DNA from: Ciona savignyi
Taxonomy: Eukaryota > Chordata > Ascidiacea > Phlebobranchia > Cionidae
Assembly (NCBI GenBank): GCA_000149265.1
Contig: CH003049.1
Span: 55,016-119,015 of the forward strand
Reading direction: 5' to 3'
DNA length: 64,000 nt
Positions 46,501-54,500 of this stretch are shown here, one piece after another. Numbering within the stretch: the stretch's first letter is position 1; each line of letters starts with the position of its first letter. Position numbers and translations under genes: made by a program. The notes beneath the pieces are model-generated. The model ran no database searches and was not told where the DNA came from. It was given only the letters and a program-made list of their open reading frames with translations.

Positions 46501-48638
46501 ACAGGATATTCATGTTTAACCACATGAATGGGAAAACCAAGGGGGTTAACACACGGGCAATCCTCAGATCAACTCACGCCCATCGTCGGGTTACCGGAGC
46601 TATTGCCGTGTGTTGTATATGATAGACACGTTCCTTCAATTAGGTAGAACCCATTAATCCACTGGGTTCAGGCAATGACCGTAAAGTGCCTTGCCCAAGG
46701 ACACAACCGACTAGCTAGTGATCAGTTTCGCACCTGCAACCTTTCGATTGAAAGGCGACGCACTTAACCGCTAGACCAACCGTGCGGACATGGACAAACG
46801 ACAAAGACGACAAGACACGCCTGCCATAAGATTGGAAAAAATAAAACACATGTTCATTTTTTGAAATTGTTTTATACTTGTAATAACTGCCCAGTGCCAG
46901 TAAAAAAACATTATTTAGGGTCCAGGTCATTTACACCTGAAAGTTTTTCAAAAAAAAAAAAATATGTAGAGGTTTATGTATAGGCCTATCTAAAGCACGA
47001 TAGGTATCATTTTTGAAAGTTACAATTTGATTTGATAATTCCGCCTAAGCTATTTCGGACGGACAAGATACCAATGACTAACATATGATGATAAGTACAC
47101 CTATGTACAACATTTGAATTTCCTAAAGCCAAAATTTTTGTTAGATTTTTAACATGTTTTTTTGGGGGTTAAACATTGCCCAAAATTTATTTTAAATCAC
47201 TAGAAAATAAAAACACTGTAAAAAAGATAACTATCATTTTACCGGTCTAGGGAAATCCCTCATGGCAAAGCCCGATTTTTGAGTTCATTATAGGGTATTT
47301 CCCTAGGTTATTTAAAACATCCAACGATACCTGAATGTTGAATGCCGGTGGTGGGGTGTTCGCGTGGTGGTGGAATGCTGCTTGTTGCTTCTCGTAAGCT
47401 GACTGTAANNNNNNNNNNNNNNNNNNNNNNNNNNNNNNNNNNNNNNNNNNNNNNNNNNNNNNNNNNNNNNNNNNNNNNNNNNNNNNNNNNNNNNNNNNNN
47501 NNNNNNNNTCAAAAGGGCCCCTCATAAATAAAAGTGTAGAGCAGAATAAACCCTTATACAACGCAATGAAATAGCCTCAATAACCCTTACATTTCTACGA
47601 TGTAGACCGAAAACTGTCCGGTTACGACCAGTCCGATTACAACATGAGTTTTCTACATTTTTGTTATTTTTTATCGGGCTGAGTTTTAAACTTGGTCGGT
47701 TTATCACTAAGAGCGTTTTATTTATGGCATGGTATATAAATCGGTTGCATTAACCATTCAGTCACACAACGGTTCCTGAATGCATTAGAACATATTCTAA
47801 CACAAGAAATCAGTCACGCGAAAAACAATCTCTCACTCGGGTTAAAGCAGGTCATCCCACAAAAATTGTCGCACCGGCAACGTTTCAATACACCTCGACA
47901 GTTCGCATCAGTGCTACATCTGCGCTTGCAAGTTCTGTTTGGTTCAAGCCTGGATCGATCCTCAACACAATCCTGCCCGTTTGCTGCAAGAAATATGTTT
48001 TATTTGTTTGACCGGTTAGTTTGGTGGTTTAGAGCGACGCCTTTCAACCGTAAGGTCCAAGGTTCAAATCTGATCGCTAGCTATTCGGTTGTGTCATTGG
48101 GCAAGGCACTTAACGAACATTGCATTCTACCAAATTGAAGAAACGTGTAAATCATATACAACCCGACGGTGGGCGCGAGGTGATCTGACGATTGCCCGTG
48201 TGTGAACCCACTTGGTTTTCCCATTCACGGGGATAAACATGAATATCTTATCCTATTCTATTCTACCCTGATTTGGGTTGGATTTTTTTTAATAATGGGG
48301 CAAAAAAATAAACTAAAGTAAAACTAAACTATTTTAAATAGTTCAACCGAATTACTTGGTGGGTAATGAGTGGTCTTTCAACCTAAAGCGTTCAGTTAAT
48401 AGTTTATCTGGAGATTGCCCATGTGATAACGCCCATTGCGTTTTCTCTTTCACTGGGATAAACATGATATTCTATCTTAATACTGTCATTCAATATTAAA
48501 AAAAAATACAGTTACATAATACAAGCCTGCATAGCTCTGTTGTATTCTACCAGCCAATAAAAGTTAAACTTTTTTACCTTGTTCGACGTTCCAGGCAACT
48601 ACGAAGCAAAGGAAAATTCCCCAAATCGCCGTATTCAT
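34347..48638 (-). CDS. Secreted CCP / C-type lectin / TSP1 / EGF mosaic protein, 16 exons
   Basis: Exons in coding order: 48638-48578, 46489-46319, 45681-45583, 45203-45024, 44802-44722, 44223-44047, 43621-43442, 43054-42878, 41883-41607, 41103-40820, 39694-39539, 38847-38731, 37654-37541, 36823-36635, 35379-35191, 34540-34347. Their lengths sum to 2646 nt, exactly 882 codons (881 residues plus stop). All junctions are phase 1 except the phase 2 junction inside the lectin domain. Order: signal peptide, CCP1-6, C-type lectin domain, about 50-residue linker, TSP1, EGF, EGF, CCP7-9. No transmembrane segment or anchor is seen, so it is probably secreted. CCP modules bind complement proteins and lectin/TSP1 modules bind glycans; a recognition or regulatory role in innate immunity is inferred. 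I do not recognise an orthologue with this order. A gap in intron 1 could hide an exon. Confidence 0.9.
34625..34865 (-). repeat. SINE-A copy
   Basis: Reverse copy (same strand as the host gene's transcript) 85 bp upstream of exon 16. It is followed at 34905-35100 by two units of the CCCAGTGG-CATCTAATGAGTCG repeat. Confidence 0.7.
35191..35379 (-). CDS. Mosaic gene exon 15: CCP8
   Basis: Acceptor TTTTTCAG, donor CAAT|GTACGT. It encodes GRCPNLVAPQNGAVRYSDN, LFSCDDGYNPIG, VLCQVDFQWSGGAPTC: a full CCP with four Cys and Trp. Confidence 0.92.
35420..35665 (+). repeat. Two SINE-B copies
   Basis: First 35424-35530, second 35548-35665. The first is a clean example: TGTGGCCGAATGGTTAACGC (A-box side) and CATCATGGGTTCGACACTT (B-box side). 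Confidence 0.75.
35830..36595. repeat. GTTGTAGGGA/GTTGTAAGAA array split by a SINE
   Basis: Units of about 15-17 bp (AGTTGTAAGAAACTA, AGTTGTAGGGAACTA) run 35830-36110 and resume 36405-36590. A reverse SINE-A copy (36115-36405) is inserted between. Confidence 0.8.
36635..36823 (-). CDS. Mosaic gene exon 14: CCP7
   Basis: Donor TGTG|GTGAGT; the acceptor CTCGAAG lacks a strong pyrimidine tract. It encodes KRCVVPDGSEVLLAGGG, LEFSCRNANH, STCLFTQNWDRPFPTC, a CCP with four Cys. It contains one chance TGACGTCA. Confidence 0.88.
37075..37330 (+). repeat. SINE-A copy
   Basis: Forward copy starting in GGCTGAAAGGTTGCAGATTC. A reverse, shortened copy abuts it on the left (36885-37085), forming an inverted pair. 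Confidence 0.7.
37541..37654 (-). CDS. Mosaic gene exon 13: EGF-like 2
   Basis: Acceptor TTACACAG, donor ACAT|GTAAGC. It encodes NLCQRNPCQHGGTC, NYQCACSRLYTGDNC: six cysteines of an EGF domain. No calcium-binding D/N-x-D/N-E motif is seen. Confidence 0.92.
37800..38665. repeat. Minisatellite of about 110 bp in mosaic gene intron
   Basis: Seven to eight copies on the theme CAGTCGAGTTGCTGGAGCTA, CAGTGTGTGGATGGTTGGTT, CTTGTGGGTGGGAAGCCAGG. It is open in several frames, but purely from repetition. Confidence 0.85.
38731..38847 (-). CDS. Mosaic gene exon 12: EGF-like 1
   Basis: Acceptor AAATTCCAG, donor ACCT|GTAAGT. It encodes GPCDINPCQHGGTC, YQCTCPDHREGVNC. The shared NPCQHGGTC of exons 12 and 13 suggests duplication. 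Confidence 0.92.
38950..39480. repeat. Tandem repeat of about 135 bp in mosaic gene intron
   Basis: Four units containing CCCAGTGGTATCTAATGAGT, CTCCAGCAACTCGATTGTGG and CACTTTACATTGCTCCA. The same unit occurs singly or in pairs at 34905-35100, 43150-43340 and 61780-62200. Confidence 0.85.
39539..39694 (-). CDS. Mosaic gene exon 11: TSP type-1 repeat
   Basis: Acceptor TTTTCCAG, donor TGTG|GTAGGT, phase 1 both sides. It encodes KWLPWQEWSACSTSCGQGSQ, KRRTC and ECNPGVC: six cysteines and the Trp/Arg ladder (W-x2-W-x2-W, K-R-R-T-C). A SINE-B fragment sits about 20 bp upstream of the acceptor. Confidence 0.93.
39870..40085 (-). repeat. SINE-A copy
   Basis: Reverse copy lacking the tail. No exon was found from here to 40820. 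Confidence 0.7.
40820..41103 (-). CDS. Mosaic gene exon 10: C-type lectin second half and linker
   Basis: Acceptor TACTTTGACAG, donor CATG|GTAATT, phase 2 to 1. It encodes DCGQRWWALWFQAW, GCVTERRFYCIKYE (last lectin cysteines), then about 50 residues without cysteine ending GWGPGHG. The canonical WND calcium motif is absent. Confidence 0.85.
41200..41485 (-). repeat. SINE-A copy
   Basis: Reverse full-length copy between the two lectin exons. Confidence 0.75.
41607..41883 (-). CDS. Mosaic gene exon 9: C-type lectin first half
   Basis: Acceptor CACTACAG, phase 1. It encodes RCPPGYQYTSPHCYRYYSDG, ATCAAVGAHLPII, NTWLGLDDIRNEEDYKWADG, a clear C-type lectin fold. The donor GA|GTATGA (41606-41601) is chosen because it alone gives the phase 2 needed by exon 10; AGG|GTTAAT upstream would break frame. 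Confidence 0.87.
41905..42180 (-). repeat. SINE-A copy
   Basis: Reverse copy ending about 20 bp upstream of the lectin exon acceptor. Confidence 0.75.
42878..43054 (-). CDS. Mosaic gene exon 8: CCP6
   Basis: Donor ATCA|GTAAGT, phase 1-1, 59 codons. It encodes LSCRGRSVAF, VHFTCNRGYVVSGS, STCRNGQWTTPPPTC: a full CCP. Confidence 0.92.
43442..43621 (-). CDS. Mosaic gene exon 7: CCP5
   Basis: Donor GCAC|GTAAGT, acceptor TTTTTTTCAAAG. It encodes TTCEVPNPPSRGRVS, VSFACNNGYTLQGASTLTC, NTWSAAVPQC. Confidence 0.93.
43645..44010 (+). repeat. Diverged SINE-B copies
   Basis: Copies at about 43645-43755 and 43920-44010, identified by GGCTGAATGGTTTAGACG, TATACCGACTCC and ACGAGCCCACGATGGGTTCC. Confidence 0.55.
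44047..44223 (-). CDS. Mosaic gene exon 6: CCP4
   Basis: Acceptor TTTCTCACAG, donor GTTG|GTAAGT. It encodes VTCSAPLHPRHGTVNPAG, VPYSCNAGYHLVGPSMGRC, STWGPLPSC. Confidence 0.93.
44722..44802 (-). CDS. Mosaic gene exon 5: CCP3 second half
   Basis: Acceptor TTTTTTTTTAG, donor TCAC|GTAAGA. It encodes GYHLTSERNWVLC, RQWFGGVPVC. This CCP is interrupted by an intron at its central GY. Confidence 0.88.
45024..45203 (-). CDS. Mosaic gene exon 4: CCP2 second half, CCP3 first half, GC donor
   Basis: Acceptor TATCTTAG. It encodes GYELSGTASPEIQCLENGWW, SCRRISCGRPPQVPNARMVG, RIRYTCNLG. The 5' splice site is CTTG|GCAAGT, a GC-AG intron, and is the only site giving phase 1 and completing Gly-Tyr with exon 5. 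Confidence 0.86.
45583..45681 (-). CDS. Mosaic gene exon 3: CCP2 first half
   Basis: Acceptor TTTCTCTAG, donor ACCG|GTAAGC, phase 1-1. It encodes GCLPPRRTENSFHD and IARYICKTG, the first two cysteines of a CCP. Confidence 0.85.
45935..46235 (-). repeat. SINE-A copy
   Basis: Reverse copy, full length, between exons 2 and 3 of the mosaic gene. Confidence 0.7.
46319..46489 (-). CDS. Mosaic gene exon 2: CCP1
   Basis: Acceptor TTGTTTCAG, donor CGCC|GTAAGT, phase 1-1, 57 codons. It encodes LVCPDLGSFPNGNIRG, VTYSCNQGYQLFGDARRTC, KQWTGIAPVC. Confidence 0.93.
46500..46790 (-). repeat. SINE-A copy abutting CCP1 exon
   Basis: Reverse full-length copy whose tail ends about 10 bp from the acceptor of exon 2. 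Confidence 0.78.
47409..47508. other. Assembly gap (100 N)
   Basis: Exactly 100 unresolved bases in intron 1 of the mosaic gene. A phase 1-1 CCP exon could be hidden here without breaking the model. Confidence 1.
48005..48265 (+). repeat. SINE-A copy
   Basis: Forward copy: head CGGTTAGTTTGGTGGTTTAG, tail AACATGAATATCTTATCC. A tail fragment repeats at 48395-48480. Confidence 0.75.
48578..48638 (-). CDS. Mosaic gene exon 1: signal peptide
   Basis: ATG at 48638 begins MNTAIWGIFLCFVVAW, a clear signal peptide, and the exon ends CAAG|GTAAAA in phase 1, as exon 2 requires. Confidence 0.85.
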
Positions 48639-49189
48639 TATAACTGCACTACATACATACAAACGTGTATAAAGATATAGGATATGGAGAATACTGTAAG
48701 ACTTGGAAGGTTATATCAAACTGAAGCCTTCATGTATTTTTATATTGTCTATGCTCGGAATACTATTTTTTCTTTCCTTTTTTTGCTAAACATAGCAAAT
48801 TTATTCCCTTGCGTTGCCTACAAAGAATATTATTAAAATGATGCTAAAATTTTACTGCGGCCACAATCGAAAAGTCAGAAATGAACATGCCTAGAGCTAA
48901 TCTTGTTTTCTACTTGTGTTTACCACTCAGTCGGCGCCTAGACGAGAGAACTACAAATGTATGCTGAAATGCCTTTACACCATATCGTACGACCATTCTC
49001 TCTTCGACCATTATTCAGTTTATTTTACTTTGCCCATTTTTGTTAATGTGTCTTAACACTATACTAAAAAGTGTATAACGTAATTACTCAATACACAGAC
49101 CGTTTAGATTTTAAAGAATAAGCTTGTAGATCAAAAGTATTTCTGATTTAACAGAAGAATTACGTTTTATCAACAATGCACTCAATAAA

Positions 49190-49400
49190 CTTCGCCTAAA
49201 TGTAGTATATTAACTGATAGTCAAACCAAAATCAGTCCAAATATCGAAAATACTAAAGTAGTCGAAATTTGTAAAATTTATACTAAATTAGTCAAATATT
49301 TAATATATATAATAAAGTAGTTAAAATATCTAAAGTATATACTAAAATACTCGAAATATCTAAAATATATGCAAAATCATCGAAATATCTAAATATGTGC
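49190..49400. repeat. AT-rich tandem repeat
   Basis: About six degenerate units of 33-37 bp on the theme AAATATCTAAAATATATACT and AAAGTAGTCG. A SINE-A remnant follows at 49400-49520. Otherwise no gene was seen in 48640-50600. Confidence 0.75.
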
Positions 49401-50608
49401 ATTTCAACGCAATAGCTCAGGTAACTAGACAGTGAGTACGAGGTAAACTGACGATGGCCCGTGTTAAAACGCCCCCCGGGTTTTTCTATTCAACGAAATT
49501 AAAAACAGGAATATTTGATTTTATCCTGGTAACCAAACAGTTTTGAATATAGCTAGAGTGCAGCGTTTGCATAAAGTCAATCATTTCCCCAATTAGTTAA
49601 AATGTTTGGTATTTGGAAACTTTTCGCACGCATTCTGTTTCGATACGGAAATGCTTCAGGCTAATTGAGAATTTACGTCACGAATAACTTTCAGAAAACG
49701 AGTATTCATCCGACCAAAACAAGGTAATTGAACTTTATTTGCTGTGTTATGTGCAGCAATTGGCCTACTTTGAAATAAAATGCAACATAAAAAAAAGTTT
49801 TTATAATTTTTTGTCAATTTGTTAAAAAACAACAAAATTAATGGAAAAATCACAATAGTTTAAAATCGTATAGTACACAAATTTGATATAATATAGTAAA
49901 ACAAAGACGGGCATAGTGTTTATAAAAGTGCAAACGAAAAAGTTAGTAGAGCGTAGCATATTTTATTTTTCCTTCTAAAGCAAGCCATGCTTATAATATG
50001 TGCTTCATTAATTCGCTGTGTTCGCAAAAAAAGCTACACCCCCTTTTGTTTTATTTTTCGTTTCGCTCAGTGGTAAAGCACAGAATGACACAACAAGAGT
50101 ACAAAAATACTGAAATCTCTTGCGTACGTAATTTGATTCGTGTTTTTAACAGGGTTTTAAAACCGTGACGGATTCGTCATCTGTTTTTGGAGTTGACCCA
50201 TTCTATCACTGAAACGCGGGCTTTGATTCCTGTTTTGTAAGTTTGAGCGAGAATACGTGACCGTGACCCAAAAGTGTCGAACTGTGGTTGCCCCACAACG
50301 TATTGTTTGAGACGTCTGAATCATGTATTTTTCCGTAACGATACTGGCACAGAATTACGTCTCTCGTCATTAAGCCTTTTCGAAGCAATAAGAAAGTTAT
50401 TAACATTCACGTGCGGAAATTTCGTGGAAGGACAGCCTTTAAAGGTCAAGCTTATAGCGCCAGGCAAGTATCACTAAGCTTCAGTGGCCGCTTAATTTCG
50501 CGTAAAACAGATTTCACAAACTTTCAGACTTAGGCTGTCGATTAAGCGCAGCATAGCAGAACTTAAACGAGGCTTGAAGAGAGAGCAAAATAGTTGCGCC
50601 AACGAAAA

Positions 50609-51165
50609 GTTTTAGCAAAATACATTCATTGCAATGACAATTGCAATTTAAACGCAGAACTGTGTGGCAAACGACAGTTTACAATACATATTTCGTAAAA
50701 ATGTGTATTTTTGCTTATTAAAACGGCCAGTGTACAATAATAGTTTTTGAAGTTTTAGCAAAATACGTTACAAGGGCAATTGCAATTTAAACGCAGAACT
50801 GTGTGGCAAACGACAGTTTACAATACATATTTCGTAAAAATGTGTATTTTTGCCTATTAAAACGGCCAGTGTACAATAATAGTTTTTGAAGTTTTAGCAA
50901 AATACGTTACAAGGGCAATTGCAATTTAAACGCAGAACTGTGTGGCAAACGACAGTTTACAACACATAGTTCGTTAAAAATGTGTACTTTTGCTTATCAA
51001 AACGGCCAGTGTACAATAATAGTTTTTGAAGTTTTAGCAAAATACGTTACAAGGGCATTTGCAATATTGAAGCAAAACTATGTGGGAAACGACAGTTTAC
51101 AATACATATTTCGTTAAAAATGTTTATTATCGCTTACCAAAACGGCCAGTGTACAATAATAGTTT
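50609..51165. repeat. Tandem repeat of about 140 bp between divergent genes
   Basis: Units start GTTTTAGCAAAATAC at 50609, 50752, 50891 and 51031. Each has CGCAGAACTGTGTGGCAAAC, ACGACAGTTTACAATACAT and ACGGCCAGTGTACAATAATA. The last unit ends about 280 bp before the factor B-like start codon. Confidence 0.9.
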
Positions 51166-51357
51166 TAGGAAAGAAGGAAGAACGTTTTTAAATACTAGTC
51201 TGCAAATTTTGTACATTTATGTTATTTTACCAACATGTAATCAATTATGCATTACCTTCTTTGTCAATAATATAGACTTACCGTGTTGGTTATCAAAAAG
51301 TAAAAACTTTAAAACTAGTGTAGTATATGTTTAAATACTAAAGGGTTATTTTCCTAG

Positions 51358-51366
51358 CTTTATATA
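51358..51366 (+). promoter_or_regulatory. Candidate TATA box of the factor B-like gene
   Basis: CTTTATATAG lies about 85 bp upstream of the ATG at 51447. Confidence 0.4.
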
Positions 51367-51446
51367 GAATATTATTTAGTTTGATGGTACATTTTAGGGA
51401 ATGTAACATAAATATCATTATATTTCTCAGTTTCGTAAAGGACAAA

Positions 51447-51510
51447 ATGCAGTTTTTCGTATTATTTGGACTGGTTTGTCTTATTGGCAACGTGTACGCA
51501 AACCACAACA
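51447..51510 (+). CDS. Factor B-like exon 1: signal peptide
   Basis: MQFFVLFGLVCLIGNVYA followed by NHN; donor AACA|GTAAGT, phase 1. Confidence 0.87.
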
Positions 51511-54500
51511 GTAAGTACTCGACATACCTTCGTGATATAATTATCTGGTGTTATTAAACTTAATCGTTAATTACAGTTGAATAAAGTTTAATAAAACTTT
51601 CATTATTTGACCAATATTTTGTGTTAGGATTGTCATGTTATAACTTATTTTATTGTCGTTCTATATGAAATCGGGTGAAACATGGGGAATTAAGTCCGAC
51701 CGATTAGTCTGATGGTTCAATGCGTCGCTTTTAAGCCGCGGGGTTTTGAATTCGAAACTGGTCGATAGCTAGTCGGTTGTGTACTTGGGTAAAGCAATAA
51801 ACGGACATTACCTTAACTAGCGGATCAATGGGTTCTAAAATCTGAAGGAACGTGTGAATCATACACAATATACTGCATTAGCTCCGCTAACCGGACGGTG
51901 GGCGCGAGTTGATCTGACGATTGCCCGTGTGTTAACCCCCTAGGTTTTCCCATTCACGGGGATAAACAAACATGAATATCCTATCCTAAGTCCTACCAAT
52001 TAGTCTGATGGTTTAGTGCGTCACTTTTAAGCCGAGGGGTTTTGAATTCGAAACTGGTCGATAACTAGTCGGTTGTGTATTTGGGTTAAGCACTAAACGG
52101 TCATTGCCTTAACCAGCGGATCAATGGGTTCTAAAAATTAAAGGAACGTGTGAATCATACACAACCTACTGCATTAGCTCCGGTAACCGGACGGTAGGCG
52201 CGAGTTAATCAGACGATTGCCCGTGTGGTAACCCACTTGGTTTTCCGATTCACGGGGATAAACATGAATATCCAATTTTATCTTTTCCGTTTCTGTAAAA
52301 CCAATTACCAAAGAACATGCACTTAAAATATAGCCAAAAACAGAAAAAAGGGACACCGCAGTCGTTATAGCACGACATTAAATATAAAACCGACGCTTAA
52401 TTGATTGAAATTAAAACAACGGAAAATGCGTTTCCTTGATATATTTAAATTAGTTTAATTGTATATGCAATACTAACTTAATGTTTACGGTTGTCCCAGC
52501 CTAACAACGCCGAGTAAATAAATCAGGGTTTTGCTGGGCCGAGTATAATCATATTTTCCTATATATCACCATTTTTTATCGGGCCAAGTTTTGAACCTAG
52601 GCTCGTGATTTTTGTATAGAGTCGGTATATGTATATATCGTTCGCGTTAACCATTTGGCCACATAACCATACTATGTAATTCATTTCAGATGCGTGCCCG
52701 ACGAAGAATGCAGTGGCGGCAGCCCTTGCGCATAGAAGATGCAGAAAGCCTTGTCAACCTCAAAGTAGCCGTTGCAGGCACGGCCTAGTATGTCTCTGCG
52801 ACCACGAATGCGGTTATTCGTGCATCAATTTAGGTAATAGCAGCACAACTTCAATTAAAAAAGAAAGTTATTTTTGTGAATATCACTGTTAGTCCAGTAA
52901 CGTTTTTAAATACATTAAAAAGATACAAACAAGGTAGTAACAAAATCATCTCGAGTGTAGACCACCATGGAGATGCATTACAATCTTTTACTTACTGATT
53001 TGTAACAACAGGTGTTTTGAACGTGTTTTAAACCTTTTTTATTACTGCCGTTTTCACTTTGTTTATAATCCAGCTAGAAACCCCATATGTCCGACATATT
53101 AGTCTAGTGTTTAAGTTCGTCGCAGGGGTGGAAGGTTCGAAACTGGTCGCAAGCTAGTCAGTTGTGTCGTTGGGCAAGGCATTTAACGGACATTGCCTGA
53201 ACCCAGCAGCTTGATGGGTCCTTCTAAAGTGAAAGAACGTGTGAATCAAACATAACAAATTGCAATAGCTCCTGTAATCCGACGGTGGGCGTGAGGTGAT
53301 CTGACGATTGCCCGTGCGTTAATCCTCTTGGTTTTCCCATTCACGGGGATAAACATATAAACCCTTTCCTATACTATTCTATGTGTCAGGTCCAGGATTG
53401 TAGTTTCAGGTATAATAGATTTTGTTACATATTTCGTAGCGAATTTCTGCCCTACTCCACCGATCGTCGCACACGCCAGGAACATCACCATTACCCGTGG
53501 TAACAGCGCCAACGCAACTCCACCATATCGCTACAACGACAGGGCTCGATACGTTTGTGAACCCGGGTATGACTTGGTCACCGACGATAATCATCTGTGC
53601 CATGGACGACGGGGTTGGACAGGATCTTCAATTTGTACACGTGGGTGTAAAAATTGTTGTAGATTTACCGCTTGTATCTGCGGAAACAATTTCAGTTTAT
53701 ATGTACACAAATTAACATTGATAACTACATCACGTGTCCATCCATACCATATTTTCAAAGTCTCAAACATATACATTTCCACACAAATCAACTTTAATAA
53801 TCACTGCACCTCCGGTGCTGCATTTTTCTACCATACTTTTTTATTCCAGTTTCGAACCCATGATGGGCTCGTCTCAATGATCGTTTTTTATAAGAGTCGG
53901 TATATGTATCGGTCGCGTTAACTATTAGGCCATACGACCGTACCATTTTACTGCCATACTTTTTTACCGGGTTAAGTTTCGAACCCATTGCACAACTTAC
54001 TGCATTAGCTCCGGTAACCGGACGGTGGGCGCGAGGTGATCTGACCATTACCCGTGTGTTAACCCTCTTGGTTTTCCCATTCAAGGGGATAAACACAAAT
54101 AACCCATCCTGTTTTAACAATCATCCTGTTTACAGCTCATTGTCGCCGGTACGACCCTCTCACCGTCTTAGAGAAAAGAATGATTTGTGGCCAAACATGC
54201 CGCATAGATTCTGACTGTACAGAAGGCCACCAGTGTCGATGTGACGAATCTTGCAGTTTAAGATGCGTCAGAAACAGTAAGTTTAATATATCCACAATTA
54301 ACATACTACTGTAATATTTTCGGTTATCTCAAAATGATGCGTAAAAATGAGTAAGTTTAATATATCCAGAACTAATATACCACTGCAATAGTTTCGGTTA
54401 TCTCAAAATGATGCGTAAAAATCAGTAAGTTTATTATATCCACAATTAACATACCACTGCAATAGTTTCGGTTATCTCAAAATGATGCGTAAAAATCAGT

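Noticed and set aside
47247-47561. Open frames spanning the N gap
   Set aside because: They exist only because N codons are read as X.
50609-51165. Possible CRISPR-like regular array
   Set aside because: Units of about 140 bp are contiguous with no spacers, and the genome is clearly animal.
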